Origin: Mesorhizobium ciceri biovar biserrulae WSM1271
Lineage (GTDB): Bacteria > Pseudomonadota > Alphaproteobacteria > Rhizobiales > Rhizobiaceae
Reading direction: 5' to 3'
NCBI RefSeq assembly: GCF_000185905.1
Contig: NC_014923.1
Coordinates: forward strand, 496,001 to 560,000
Length of the DNA: 64,000 nucleotides
Shown here: positions 28,019 through 37,251 of the stretch, in pieces
Numbering within the stretch: the stretch's first letter is position 1
How the letters are laid out: every line of letters begins with the position of its first letter
Position numbers and translations under genes: made by a program
Notes under the pieces: model-generated
Told to the model about the DNA's origin: nothing
The model's database searches: none
What the model saw: only the letters and a program-made list of their open reading frames with translations

Positions 28019-28618
28019 TTATCCCTTCAACGATCCCTTGGTGGAGGGAACCGCATCCGGCTGGCGCGGATCGCGTTCGAGAGCAGCGCGCAGCGCGCGC
28101 GCCACCGCCTTGAAGCAGGTCTCGGCGATGTGATGGTTGTTGGCGCCATAGTGGTTGGTGACATGCAGCGTAATGCCGGCATTTTGCGCCAGCGCCTGGA
28201 AGAACTCGCGCACCAGTTCGGTGTCGAAGGTGCCGATCTTCGGCGACGAGAAGGAAACGTTCCAGACCAGGAAGGGACGGCCGGACACATCGATCGCGGC
28301 GCGCGTCAGCGTCTCGTCCATGGCAAGGTCGATCGAGGCATAGCGTATGATGCCGCGCCGCTCGCCGAGCGCCTTGGTCAAGGCCTGGCCGAGCGCGATG
28401 CCGGTGTCCTCGACCGTGTGGTGATCGTCGATATGCAGGTCGCCCTTGGCCCTGACCGTCATGTCGATCAGGGAATGGCGCGACAGCTGGTCCAGCATAT
28501 GGTCGAAGAAGCCGACGCCCGTAGCGATATCCGACTTGCCGGAACCGTCGACATGGATCGACACGGAGATGTCGGTTTCCTTGGTCTTGCGGCTCGCTTC
28601 GGCGGAACGGGGCGGCAT
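28019..28618 (-). CDS. hisB: Imidazoleglycerol-phosphate dehydratase
   Basis: The 199-residue protein has the HisB metal motifs [24 protein letters not shown] and GANNHHIAE. It is the single-function dehydratase form without the phosphatase domain seen in enteric bacteria. ATG 28618 gives the family length. It heads the minus-strand his operon hisB-DUF2628-hisH-DUF1330-hisA-arginase-hisF-hisE-coaA and is divergent from hslV. Confidence 0.97.
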   Translation of the reverse strand: MPPRSAEASRKTKETDISVSIHVDGSGKSDIATGVGFFDHMLDQLSRHSLIDMTVRAKGDLHIDDHHTVEDTGIALGQALTKALGERRGIIRYASIDLAMDETLTRAAIDVSGRPFLVWNVSFSSPKIGTFDTELVREFFQALAQNAGITLHVTNHYGANNHHIAETCFKAVARALRAALERDPRQPDAVPSTKGSLKG

Positions 28619-28860
28619 CACTCTATCCTTGTCCAGAGGTTCACATCGTGACCGGCTCAGAGGCTTCAAGCGCTCGCAGGCTTGAAAACGAAAGCCTTCT
28701 AGCAGCATGATCCGGCGATTGCCAGTTGCCTCTGGCAGCGGTATCGGCCTTGCCAGAGAGCGATTTGCAATCACCGGCCCCATGCATACATATGGCCGAT
28801 CAAAGTTACTCGTACCGCGCCAATCGCCTTATCGGGATGGCGCTGCTCGGAGCCCAAGAA

Positions 28861-29412
28861 ATGTCCAATGAACTGACCATGCACGCCACGACCATCGTGA
28901 CGGTGCGCAAGGGCAACAAGGTGGTGATCGCCGGCGACGGCCAGGTCAGCCTTGGCCAGACCATCATGAAGGGCAACGCCAAGAAGGTGCGCCGCATCGG
29001 CAAGGGCGGCAATGTGATTGCCGGTTTCGCCGGCGCCACCGCCGACGCCTTCACGCTTTTGGAGCGGCTCGAGGCCAAGCTCGAACAATATCCCGACCAG
29101 CTGACGCGCGCCTGCGTCGAGCTCGCCAAGGACTGGCGCACCGACCGCTATCTGCGCCGGCTGGAAGCGATGATGCTGGTGGCAGACAAGTCAGTCTCGC
29201 TGGCGCTGACCGGCACCGGCGACGTGCTCGAGCCCGAATTCGGCGTCATGGCCATCGGTTCGGGCGGCAATTACGCGCTGGCCGCGGCCCGCGCGCTGAT
29301 GGACAGCGACAAGGATGCCGAGGAGATCGCGCGCAAGGCGATGCAGATCGCATCCGACATCTGCGTCTACACCAACAACAATTTCGTCGTCGAAACGCTC
29401 GATGCCGCCTGA
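28861..29412 (+). CDS. hslV: HslV protease subunit of the HslUV complex
   Basis: The 183-residue protein begins [18 protein letters not shown]; the N-terminal propeptide is removed so that the threonine in TTIV becomes the nucleophile, as in the proteasome-like HslV family. [14 protein letters not shown] and [14 protein letters not shown] are typical. It forms the protease core that the HslU ATPase feeds. In this genome hslU is separated from hslV by a GNAT gene, a membrane protein gene and DUF2585. The start is the conserved ATG 28861. Confidence 0.96.
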   Translation: MSNELTMHATTIVTVRKGNKVVIAGDGQVSLGQTIMKGNAKKVRRIGKGGNVIAGFAGATADAFTLLERLEAKLEQYPDQLTRACVELAKDWRTDRYLRRLEAMMLVADKSVSLALTGTGDVLEPEFGVMAIGSGGNYALAAARALMDSDKDAEEIARKAMQIASDICVYTNNNFVVETLDAA

Positions 29413-29917
29413 AGAGGTGGTGACCTATGATTTTCGGCCGGTGACGGAGAAAGACCTGCCGATGATCGCCGGCTGGCTTGCCCAGCCGCATGTTGCAGAG
29501 TGGTGGGACGATCCGGAGACGGAAATCGCCGGGATTAGCGATCATATCGACTCGATTTCCGTCGAGCCGCTGATCGTCGAGCTCGACGGCAAGCCGATCG
29601 CCTATCTGCATAGCTACGATCCGCATCTGGAAGACGACCACCCCTACGCCGACCAGCCGTTCGGCACGCTCGGCATCGACGTGTCGATCGGCGTGCCGGA
29701 GCTGGTCGGGCGTGGCCATGGCTCGGCGATCGTGCGCCAATTTGTCGAACAGCTTTTCGAGGAAGGTGTTCCGCGCGTCATCATCGACCCGGATCCCGCC
29801 AATGTCAGGGCGATCCGCGCCTACGAAAAGGCCGGCTTTGTTGCCTTTGACACCAGAACATCGGAGTACGGGCCAGCCCTGATGATGGCGCGCGACGCGA
29901 CGCAGGAGCCCAATTGA
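29402..29917 (+). CDS. GNAT acetyltransferase, AAC(6')-like
   Basis: The 171-residue protein has the GNAT acetyl-CoA loop [14 protein letters not shown] and the later [18 protein letters not shown]. The [14 protein letters not shown] stretch near the N terminus is shared with the aminoglycoside 6'-acetyltransferase and siderophore acyltransferase branch. Its start overlaps the last codons of hslV by 11 bp, so it is translated with it. The true substrate is unknown; antibiotic resistance should not be assumed. Confidence 0.86.
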   Translation: MPPEEVVTYDFRPVTEKDLPMIAGWLAQPHVAEWWDDPETEIAGISDHIDSISVEPLIVELDGKPIAYLHSYDPHLEDDHPYADQPFGTLGIDVSIGVPELVGRGHGSAIVRQFVEQLFEEGVPRVIIDPDPANVRAIRAYEKAGFVAFDTRTSEYGPALMMARDATQEPN

Positions 29918-31072
29918 TCAGCGCCGAAACCCTCGACAAGGCAGTCGCGAAAGGTTTGATCTCGCAGACCTTGCGCGATCAGTTGGAGGCCATGGAACGC
30001 GCGGTCGCTCTCGCCCCCGAGGCCAGGCGCGCCGATGATGAGAGTGACGAGGAAAACCTGCGGCTGGTCGGCGGCGGCAACGATCTGTTCGTCACCGTGG
30101 GAACCGTTCTGCTCAGCGCCGGCTTCTTCTTTGTCCTCACCACCTTGCTTCCAGGCCAGACATTCTGGATCGCCGGCATCCTTGCGGTTTTCGCCTGGGG
30201 GCTCGCCGAAATCGTCACGCGTCAGCACCGGATGAAGCTATCGTCGTCCGTGCTTGCCCTGATTTTCATGGCCGCCATTCTGGCCGCTCTGGCGCTGCAA
30301 GTGGAGGCCAGCTTCGGCATACGCAAGCCGGAAACCATCTGGCAGCTATTGGCGTTGCGCCAGACGGCGTCCCGGGCCGGATATCTGTTCCTGGGCGGAG
30401 GAATAATCGCGGCGGCGATCTATTTCTGGCGCTTTCGCGTCCCCATCATTGCCGGGACCATCGCCATCGCCTTCACACTGCTTGCCTTCCTGCAAACGGC
30501 GATAATCCTGTATGACAGTGTGACAACCGGCGCGATTGCGCCGCCGCGCCTCGAGGACGTTCCCGAATTGCTTCGCGCGGCCCTTTACATGCCGCTGATC
30601 TGCGGCCTGATCGTGTTCGCAACGGGTGTCGCTTTTGACATTTACGACAGGGATCGACGCAAGATCTGGTCCGATTGCGCTTTCTGGCTCCATGTCGTCT
30701 CGGCGCCGATGCTGGTGCATCCGCTCTTTATCATGGCAACCGGCCAAAACGTCGTATTCGGACATATCGCGCCGGATGCCAATGCAACCATCATGCTGAC
30801 GATTCTGATCCTTGGCTTCCTCTGTCGCGCTGGCCATAGACCGCCGTTCGCTTCTGGTTCCTACATTGGCTTACTTCGGCTCGCTGGGCATCTATTATCT
30901 GGTGAATTCCGCCTCCGATTCGACGGGCATCCCGCCTTTTGCCTTGATCCTGGTCGTTGTTGGCGCGCTGATTATTCTGTTCGGGGCCGGCTGGCAGCGT
31001 ATCCGGCGGATTGTGGTCAACCCCACCTTGCCGGCGGCCGTGATCCGCCGGCTGCCGCCGCTGAAGGCGTGA
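29914..31072 (+). pseudogene. Multi-spanning membrane protein (DUF2157-like) broken by a frameshift
   Basis: The frame starting at TTG 29914 (overlap TTGA with the GNAT stop) encodes an N-terminal cytoplasmic part and about eight hydrophobic segments up to TIMLTILILGF at about 30818. After that it becomes arginine-rich and implausible. The next frame, open from 30812 to 31072, continues with SVALAIDRRSLLVPTLAYFGSLGIYY and another membrane segment. So the gene appears to be cut by a one-base indel near 30810-30830. It could be a real pseudogene or a sequencing error. Function is unknown. Confidence 0.72.
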
Positions 31073-31124
31073 CAGGGCTTTGTGATGATCGAGACGGCGA
31101 CGCGAAACGAGGGGGAATGAACCG

Positions 31125-31724
31125 ATGACGACACCGGCCACGGAAAACAGCTATTCGGCCTACGAAGACAGCTGGCGGATGGGGCTTCTGCTGGTGCTTG
31201 CCCTGGTCATCTTCCAGGCCGGGGCGCTCTACGGCATGGGGCGGACGCCGATCTGCACCTGCGGCTACGTCAAGCTCTGGCATGGCGTGGTGAACAGTTC
31301 GGAGAATTCCCAGCACATTTCGGACTGGTACACCTTCTCGCACATCATCCACGGCTTCCTGTTCTATGCGCTGGCGCGGTTCCTGTTCCCGCGTTCGCCG
31401 ATCGGCCTGAGGCTGGCGTTCGCCGTCTTCATCGAGGGCGGCTGGGAGCTGCTGGAAAACAGCCCGTTCATCATCGACCGCTACCGCGCCGGCACCATTT
31501 CGCTCGATTACTATGGCGACAGCATCATCAATTCGGTGTCGGACACACTGGCCATGGTGCTGGGATTTGTGATGGCGCGAAGGCTACCTATATGGGTGAT
31601 CGTCAGCCTCGCCATCATCTTCGAACTCGGCACCGGCTACCTCATCCGGGACAATCTGACACTCAACGTGATCATGCTGCTGCATCCGTTCGAGGCCATC
31701 AAGCAGTGGCAAAGTGGAATTTAG
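31125..31724 (+). CDS. DUF2585 membrane protein
   Basis: The 199-residue protein has about four to five membrane segments and the box [20 protein letters not shown], then [30 protein letters not shown] and [13 protein letters not shown], which mark the DUF2585 (UPF0314) family. It lies just upstream of hslU with an overlap of the reading region by a few bases, a usual place for it in Rhizobiales. No biochemical role is known. Confidence 0.9.
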   Translation: MTTPATENSYSAYEDSWRMGLLLVLALVIFQAGALYGMGRTPICTCGYVKLWHGVVNSSENSQHISDWYTFSHIIHGFLFYALARFLFPRSPIGLRLAFAVFIEGGWELLENSPFIIDRYRAGTISLDYYGDSIINSVSDTLAMVLGFVMARRLPIWVIVSLAIIFELGTGYLIRDNLTLNVIMLLHPFEAIKQWQSGI

Positions 31725-31728
31725 TGAT

Positions 31729-33039
31729 ATGAGCACATTTTCTCCCCGCGAAATCGTTTCGGAACTCGACCGCTTCATCATCGGCCAGAAGGACGCCAAG
31801 CGCGCCGTGGCCATTGCCTTGCGCAACCGCTGGCGCCGCCAGCAGCTGGAAGGCCAGATGCGCGAAGAGGTGATGCCCAAGAACATCCTGATGATCGGGC
31901 CGACCGGCGTCGGCAAGACGGAAATCTCGCGCCGCCTGGCGCGGCTGGCCGGTGCGCCCTTCGTCAAGGTCGAGGCGACCAAGTTCACCGAAGTCGGCTA
32001 TGTCGGCCGCGATGTCGAGCAGATCATCCGCGACCTGGTCGAGATCGCCATCGGCCTGGTGCGCGAGAAGATGCGTGAGGACGTCAAGGCGCGCGCCCAC
32101 GTCAACGCCGAGGAACGTGTGCTGGAAGCACTGGTCGGCAAGACGGCGAGCCCGGCCACCCGCGACAGTTTCCGCAAGAAGCTGCGCGACGGCGAGCTCG
32201 ACGACAAGGAAATCGAGGTCGAGGTTGCCGACACCGGCAGCGGCGGCATGCCCGGATTTGAAATCCCCGGCATGCCGGGCGCCAATATCGGCGTGCTGAA
32301 CATCAACGACATGCTGTCGAAGGCGATGGGCGGCAAGAAAACCAAGATGCGCAAGACGACGGTGAAGGAGTCCTACGACCTGCTGGTCAATGACGAGTCC
32401 GACAAGCTGCTCGATCAGGACGAGGTGGTGCGCCGGGCGCTCGATGCCGCGGAAAACGACGGCATCGTCTTCCTCGACGAGATCGACAAGATCGCGGCGA
32501 GATCGGACATTTCCGGCGGGCCCTCGCGCGAAGGCGTGCAGCGCGACCTGCTGCCGCTGGTCGAAGGCACCACGGTGGCGACCAAATACGGACCGTTGAA
32601 GACGGATCACATCCTGTTCATCGCCTCCGGCGCCTTCCACGTCTCGAAGCCGTCCGACCTGTTGCCGGAATTACAGGGCCGCCTGCCGATCCGCGTCGAA
32701 CTGCGGGCGCTGGAGAAGGACGATTTCGTGCGCATCCTGACCGAGACCGAGGCCAGCCTGATCAAGCAGTATATCGCGTTGATGAAGACCGAGGGCGTCG
32801 AGTTGACCTTCACCGACGACGCCATCGATTCGCTCGCCGGCATCGCCGTCGATCTCAACGCCAGCGTCGAGAACATAGGCGCCAGGCGCCTGCAGACGGT
32901 GATGGAGCGGGTGCTGGACGAAATCTCCTACGATGCGCCCGACCGCAACGGAACGAGCGTCACTATCGACGCCGCCTATGTCGAAAAGCATGTCGGCGAC
33001 CTCTCGCGAAACACAGATTTGTCGCGATTCATTCTTTAA
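31729..33039 (+). CDS. hslU: HslU ATPase subunit of the HslUV protease
   Basis: The 436-residue AAA+ protein has Walker [14 protein letters not shown], Walker [13 protein letters not shown], the family's [15 protein letters not shown] sensor region, and an intermediate domain around residues 110-240. The C-terminal end LSRFIL inserts into HslV. ATG 31729 was chosen because it gives [17 protein letters not shown], the conserved start. Confidence 0.97.
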   Translation: MSTFSPREIVSELDRFIIGQKDAKRAVAIALRNRWRRQQLEGQMREEVMPKNILMIGPTGVGKTEISRRLARLAGAPFVKVEATKFTEVGYVGRDVEQIIRDLVEIAIGLVREKMREDVKARAHVNAEERVLEALVGKTASPATRDSFRKKLRDGELDDKEIEVEVADTGSGGMPGFEIPGMPGANIGVLNINDMLSKAMGGKKTKMRKTTVKESYDLLVNDESDKLLDQDEVVRRALDAAENDGIVFLDEIDKIAARSDISGGPSREGVQRDLLPLVEGTTVATKYGPLKTDHILFIASGAFHVSKPSDLLPELQGRLPIRVELRALEKDDFVRILTETEASLIKQYIALMKTEGVELTFTDDAIDSLAGIAVDLNASVENIGARRLQTVMERVLDEISYDAPDRNGTSVTIDAAYVEKHVGDLSRNTDLSRFIL

Positions 33040-33204
33040 ACGAAGGCGCCGGTTCATCCGGCGCCGGTTCAGGCAACAACTTCCGGCAAACAGCATCATG
33101 TGTGGCCGGATGGTATCATGCGGCCACCTTTCGTCTTGCCGGCTGCAGGGGCGCTCTCGACTCAACCGGGAGCACTCCCTAGTTTGCGCGGCAATTCTCT
33201 AGGC

Positions 33205-33248
33205 GCAATTCCGGACGGAAAACCGTTTCACTCTTTTCCTGGAATTGC
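33205..33248. repeat. Dispersed palindromic element, family B, copy 1
   Basis: Arms GCAATTCC (33205-33212) and GGAATTGC (33241-33248) enclose GGACGGAAAACCG and TTTCACTCTTTTCC. The first 21 bases recur on the opposite strand at 35937-35957. It lies between hslU and the DUF1402 gene. Confidence 0.8.
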
Positions 33249-33260
33249 TTGGGCGGCGGC

Positions 33261-34235
33261 ATGAAAAAACTGATCCTGATCATTCTCGGGCCAATCATTC
33301 TCAGCTTGACGCTGGCGGCGACGCTGTTCGCGGCTGACGCGGCGGCTTTGGTGCCGGCGGGCAACCGCAATGCCGTGCAGCCCGACATACCCGGCGCCTC
33401 CAGCCGCCGCACCCAGGCCACCAACACCAGCTTCCAGGCGAAGTACCGCAAGGTCTATGCCCTGCTGCAGAACGACGCCGATCTGCGCGCCAAGATCAGG
33501 AAGGCGGCGGCCGCCTACGGCATCAGCCCCTTGCACATTGTCGGCGCCATCGTCGGCGAGCACACCTACAATGTCGATGCTTATGACCGGCTGCAGACCT
33601 ACTATGTCAAGGCGATCTCCTATCTCTCCAGCAAGCTGTCCTTCGCCTATGACGGCGAGGACATCACCGATTTCGTCCAGCGGCCGGAATTCAAGAAATG
33701 CGCGGGGATGTCCGACAGCTACGATCTGTGGGAATGCCGCGAACAGGTGTGGAACCGTTCGTTTCGCGGCAAGTCGGTCGGCGGCACAAGCTTTCCCGAC
33801 GACCGCTTCGGCGCCACCTTCTTCCAGCCTTATTATGCCGGCCAGACCTTCGGCCTCGGCCAGCTCAATCCGCTGACCGCCCTGCAGATGAGCGATCTGG
33901 TGCACAAGGTTTCGGGCCTGCCCAAGCTCGACGTCGGCGATCCCAATTCGGTCTACAAGACCATCATGGATCCCGACCTGACGCTGCCCTACGTCGCCGC
34001 GACGATCAGGAAATCGATCGATGCCTATAAAAGCATTGCCGGCTTCGACATTTCGGGCAATCCTGGGCTGACCGCCACGCTCTACAATGTCGGCAATCCG
34101 GAGCAGCGCGCTTATGCGTTGAAGGCGGAGAACGACAGGCGCCGCGCCGCCGGTGAGCCCGAAAAGCTGCCGGAAGAGAATTATTATGGTTGGCTGGTGA
34201 ACGACAAACTGCCGGAGCTGAAGGCGCTGTTTTAG
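33261..34235 (+). CDS. Secreted DUF1402 protein, lysozyme-like
   Basis: The 324-residue protein starts MKKLILIILGPIILSLTL with a signal peptide ending near residue 27 (LFAADAAA). The mature part matches DUF1402. The stretch GAIVGEHTYNVD followed much later by TFGLGQLNPLTALQMSDLV resembles the catalytic Glu and the G-x-GQ-x-P-TA pattern of soluble lytic transglycosylases, so a peptidoglycan-acting function is a reasonable inference. ATG 33261 was chosen from the signal peptide. In rhizobia the gene is often next to hslU, as here. Confidence 0.8.
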   Translation: MKKLILIILGPIILSLTLAATLFAADAAALVPAGNRNAVQPDIPGASSRRTQATNTSFQAKYRKVYALLQNDADLRAKIRKAAAAYGISPLHIVGAIVGEHTYNVDAYDRLQTYYVKAISYLSSKLSFAYDGEDITDFVQRPEFKKCAGMSDSYDLWECREQVWNRSFRGKSVGGTSFPDDRFGATFFQPYYAGQTFGLGQLNPLTALQMSDLVHKVSGLPKLDVGDPNSVYKTIMDPDLTLPYVAATIRKSIDAYKSIAGFDISGNPGLTATLYNVGNPEQRAYALKAENDRRRAAGEPEKLPEENYYGWLVNDKLPELKALF

Positions 34236-34254
34236 GGCTGGGGTTCAGAGCCTT

Positions 34255-34352
34255 TACCTCCCCCTTGTAGGGCAGGTCGGACCGAAGGTTGGGGGCGGTG
34301 CCGCACTCCCATCCCGCAGCTGCGCAGCGACCCCAAAAAAGGGGGAGCGTAA
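34255..34352. repeat. Rhizobial-type intergenic repeat (CCTCCCCCTT ... GGGGGAG)
   Basis: CCTCCCCCTT near 34258 and AAGGGGGAG near 34340 form the ends of an imperfect inverted element between the DUF1402 gene and the convergent reductase gene. Such elements are frequent in Mesorhizobium genomes; it may also serve as a bidirectional transcription stop. Confidence 0.5.
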
Positions 34353-34354
34353 GC

Positions 34355-35593
34355 TCAGGCCGCCAACAACGACTTCAGCTTCACGTCCTGCGAGCCCAGC
34401 GCTTCCGGCGCCGGCTTGGCCCGCTTGGCGATCAGCATTTCGGCCAGCCTGATGTCGCGGGCGACCGCGTTGCCGGGGCCGATGCCGCTCGCCGCGACCA
34501 GCCTGCCGTCTTCAGCCAAATGGAAGAGGATGAAGGCGCCGTCGCCGAGATCGCGGCGCACAATGTTTTTGCCCTCGTCGGAGAGCCCGGCGATCTGCAG
34601 GGACAGACCATATTGATCCGACCAGAACCACGGCACCGCCGCATGCGCCTCGCCGGCGCCGAGCATGTTCCTGGCCGCCAGCGCGCCCTGTTCCTGGGCG
34701 TTGCGCCAGGCTTCCAGCCGCACCCGGCGGCCGCCATAGACGGCGAGCGGAAACGAGCAGCAATCGCCGGCGACAAAGATGTCGGGATCGCTGCTGCGCA
34801 GCTCGGCATCGACTGCAATGCCATTGTCGATCGTCAGCCCCGCTTCGGCCGCAAGCCCGGTCACCGGCACGGCGCCGATGCCGATGATCGCGAGGTCGGC
34901 TGATATCTCCCGGCCGCCGGCAAGTGTGGTGCGCACCTCGTTGCCATCGTCGGCGATGGACGCGATGCCGTCGCCGCACAGGACGTCGACACCCTCGGCG
35001 ACATGCGCCTCATGGATGATTTCCGCGATCGCCGCCGGCACGCCGCGCATCAGGATGCGAGGCTGCGCCTCGATGACGGTAACCGCGGCACCGAGCTTGC
35101 GGGCCGCGGCGGCGAGTTCGAGGCCGATAAAGCCGCCGCCGATGATGGCGATACGGTTGCCGGGGGTGAGATGCGCGCGAATGGCGAGCGCATCAGCGAA
35201 GGTTCTGAGATAGACGCAGCGCGGGCCCAGGCCCGGCATCGGCAGCTTGCGCGGCGTCGAACCGGTTGCCAGCAGGAGCTTGTCGTAAGGCAGGACCGAT
35301 CCGTCCGACAGGCGCACAGTATGCGCCGCGCGGTCGATCGCGACGGCCTGGACGGAATGGACATGCCGGATCGATTTCTCGGCCAGAATTGCGTCGCTGG
35401 CGATCGCCTTGATCTCGGGCGCATCGCTGGCCATCGCCTCCTTGGACAGAGGCGGGCGCTCATAGGGCAGATGCGGCTCGTCGCCGACCAGCGTCACCGG
35501 CCCCTGATAATCGAGGTCGCGCAGCGCCAATGCCGCCCGCCCGCCGCATTCGCCGGCGCCGATGATGAGCATCCCCCCCGCCATGTCAGTCAT
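34355..35593 (-). CDS. mocF: NAD(P)H ferredoxin reductase, MocF-like
   Basis: The 412-residue flavoprotein has an FAD Rossmann motif MLIIGAGECGGRAALAL, the NAD motif IAIIGGGFIGLELAAAARKLGA (about residue 150), and DPDIFVAGDCCSF near the FAD site. It is of the rubredoxin/putidaredoxin reductase type. Its start overlaps the stop of the Rieske ferredoxin gene by 4 bp, and a MocD-like desaturase lies upstream; together they match MocD-MocE-MocF, proposed in Sinorhizobium to demethylate 3-O-methyl-scyllo-inosamine. Substrate is inferred from that and from the inositol genes next door. Confidence 0.83.
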   Translation of the reverse strand: MTDMAGGMLIIGAGECGGRAALALRDLDYQGPVTLVGDEPHLPYERPPLSKEAMASDAPEIKAIASDAILAEKSIRHVHSVQAVAIDRAAHTVRLSDGSVLPYDKLLLATGSTPRKLPMPGLGPRCVYLRTFADALAIRAHLTPGNRIAIIGGGFIGLELAAAARKLGAAVTVIEAQPRILMRGVPAAIAEIIHEAHVAEGVDVLCGDGIASIADDGNEVRTTLAGGREISADLAIIGIGAVPVTGLAAEAGLTIDNGIAVDAELRSSDPDIFVAGDCCSFPLAVYGGRRVRLEAWRNAQEQGALAARNMLGAGEAHAAVPWFWSDQYGLSLQIAGLSDEGKNIVRRDLGDGAFILFHLAEDGRLVAASGIGPGNAVARDIRLAEMLIAKRAKPAPEALGSQDVKLKSLLAA

Positions 35594-35904
35594 CCGATCT
35601 GGATCAGGACTTTGCCGGCATCGACCTTGACCGGATAGGTCTTGAGATTGATGCAGACCGGGGCGCCGCGGGCGTCACCCGTCTTGTAGTTGAAGCGCCC
35701 ATTGTGCTTGGGGCATTCGATGATGTCATCCATCACCAGCCCGTCGGCCAGGTGCACCTTTTCATGCGTACAAAGGCCGTCGGTGGCGAAGAACTCGTCG
35801 TCGGGGCTGCGATAGATGGCGAAGGTACGGCCGCCATGGTCGAAGCGCATCACATCCTCCTCGTCTATGTCGCCGGTGGCGCAGGCCTCGACCCAGTCGC
35901 TCAT
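35590..35904 (-). CDS. mocE: Rieske-type 2Fe-2S ferredoxin, MocE-like
   Basis: The 104-residue protein has the two Rieske boxes, CTHEKVHL and CPKHNGRFNYKTG, whose Cys-x-His and Cys-x2-His pairs hold the cluster. It is a soluble electron carrier between the reductase (34355) and the oxygenase (35993). It belongs to the MocE family of short ferredoxins. Coupled to mocF by a 4-bp overlap; about 90 bp separate it from mocD. Confidence 0.87.
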   Translation of the reverse strand: MSDWVEACATGDIDEEDVMRFDHGGRTFAIYRSPDDEFFATDGLCTHEKVHLADGLVMDDIIECPKHNGRFNYKTGDARGAPVCINLKTYPVKVDAGKVLIQIG

Positions 35905-35928
35905 TCAAGTCCTCCCAAAAGCAAAAAA

Positions 35929-35957
35929 GTGCGCAGCGGTTTTCCGTCCGGAATTGC
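35929..35957. repeat. Half copy of dispersed element family B, copy 2
   Basis: The minus strand reads GCAATTCCGGACGGAAAACC (35957 downward), identical to the first part of the copy at 33205. The second arm is missing. It lies in the short gap between mocD and mocE. Confidence 0.75.
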
Positions 35958-35992
35958 GTTAAATAAACAGTCTGGATCGGATGGAAGCACGA

Positions 35993-37084
35993 TCATTCCG
36001 CCGCGGCGGCGATAGTGTCGTTGTGGAATTCCTCGCGATATGGCCGTGCGGTCGGCGGCAGCTCGCGCTTGAGGAAATAGTCCTCGTTGCGCAGCTGGCG
36101 CAGGAAGACCGGGATCATCTCGCGGTAGCCGGCCAGGATCGACGGTGTCGCTTCCGGCAGATCGTGCTTGATCAGTTCGTGCAGCCTCGGCAGCGCATGA
36201 TAGGGCACCATCGGAAACATGTGATGCTCGACATGGTAGTTCATGTTCCAGTAGATGAAGCGGCTGATCGGGTTCATGTAGACGGTGCGGCTGTTCAGCC
36301 TGTGGTCGGTGACATTGTCGGCCAGGCCGCCATGCTGCAGCAGCCCGACCATGACATGGTGCCAGGCGCCGTAGAGCCTGGGCAGGCCGACCAGCATCAG
36401 CGGCAGGAACGAATCGGTGTAGAGCGCCAGCCCGACGGTGGCGGCATAGATCGCCGTCCAGATGCGGGCGACGCGGATCGCCTTGGGCTGTTCCTGTTCT
36501 GGAATGAAGGTCTTTTCGGCGGCGCTGACGGTGCCGGCGGCGTTGCGCAGCATATCGCTCATCGCATGCCAGGCGTCGAGCAGGCCGACGAAGCCCAGCA
36601 TGGCGCGAACCAGATCCGGCGGCCGCATCACCGAGATTTCCGGGTCGCGGCCGACGATGATGGTGTCGGTGTGGTGGCGCGTGTGGCTCCAGCGCCAGGT
36701 CACCGGATTGCGCATGATCATGAAGCAGGCGATCTGATAGACCGCATCGTTCATCCATTGCGTGCGGAAGGCGGTGCCGTGACCGCATTCGTGCCAGCGT
36801 GAATCCGTCGAGGAGCCGTAGAGCACGCCATAGACGAAGAAGAACGGCACGCACCACCATGTGCCCCAGAGCCAGGCGCCGCCGGCGCCGCTGACGATCA
36901 GGGCGGCGAACCAGATCGCCGTATCGCGGATCGCCGGCCCGTCGGAGCGCTGCATCAGCTCCTTCATCTGCTTGCGCGGTATGTCGGTGTGATACCACTC
37001 GGCCGCCGACAGGCCGGTCTCGACGGCGAGCTTGGCGTCGCGGCCGATCAGGCTGTAGTCACGCCGGGACGGCGCAGTGGACAT
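35993..37084 (-). CDS. mocD: Di-iron membrane oxygenase of the fatty acid desaturase family, MocD-like
   Basis: The 363-residue protein has several membrane segments and the three histidine boxes of the desaturase/hydroxylase family: HECGH (His98, His102), HTRHH (His134-138) and HVEHH (His284-288). These bind two irons. Next to a Rieske ferredoxin and a reductase on the same strand, it forms a complete electron chain to an oxygenase. In the moc system this is the predicted demethylase of methylated rhizopine. A lipid desaturase is the other possibility; the cluster context with inositol uptake favours MocD. Confidence 0.84.
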   Translation of the reverse strand: MSTAPSRRDYSLIGRDAKLAVETGLSAAEWYHTDIPRKQMKELMQRSDGPAIRDTAIWFAALIVSGAGGAWLWGTWWCVPFFFVYGVLYGSSTDSRWHECGHGTAFRTQWMNDAVYQIACFMIMRNPVTWRWSHTRHHTDTIIVGRDPEISVMRPPDLVRAMLGFVGLLDAWHAMSDMLRNAAGTVSAAEKTFIPEQEQPKAIRVARIWTAIYAATVGLALYTDSFLPLMLVGLPRLYGAWHHVMVGLLQHGGLADNVTDHRLNSRTVYMNPISRFIYWNMNYHVEHHMFPMVPYHALPRLHELIKHDLPEATPSILAGYREMIPVFLRQLRNEDYFLKRELPPTARPYREEFHNDTIAAAAE

Positions 37085-37163
37085 GATTGCCTCCCTCGAA
37101 AGGCATCCGCCAGAGCGAATGCATGAAATCCCTTGGCTTCAGGCGTCAAAGTAACGCCGACCG

Positions 37164-37200
37164 ATGATAGACTCAACATCATAAAGATAGTTTCTATCAT
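37164..37200. promoter_or_regulatory. Candidate operator between mocD and the LacI regulator
   Basis: ATGATAGA (37164-37171) faces TTCTATCAT (37192-37200), so the region is an inverted repeat with the core GATAGTTTCTATC (37186-37198) inside it. The same 9-mer ATGATAGAA recurs at 38312-38320 just after the LacI gene and before the ABC operon. The likely binder is the LacI protein itself. Confidence 0.55.
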
Positions 37201-37251
37201 TTCCCATCAGGATGATGTACGAAGGGCTCGAGCAAACCCGACGAGGCAAGC

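Noticed and set aside
29402..29917. Aminoglycoside resistance gene
   Set aside because: The GNAT protein shares the AAC(6')-like pattern, but such chromosomal enzymes usually have other substrates and nothing nearby suggests resistance.
33045..33065. GC-rich hairpin after hslU (GGCGCCGG/CCGGCGCC) as a terminator
   Set aside because: The stem is perfect, but no T-run follows on either strand, so a rho-independent terminator is not supported.
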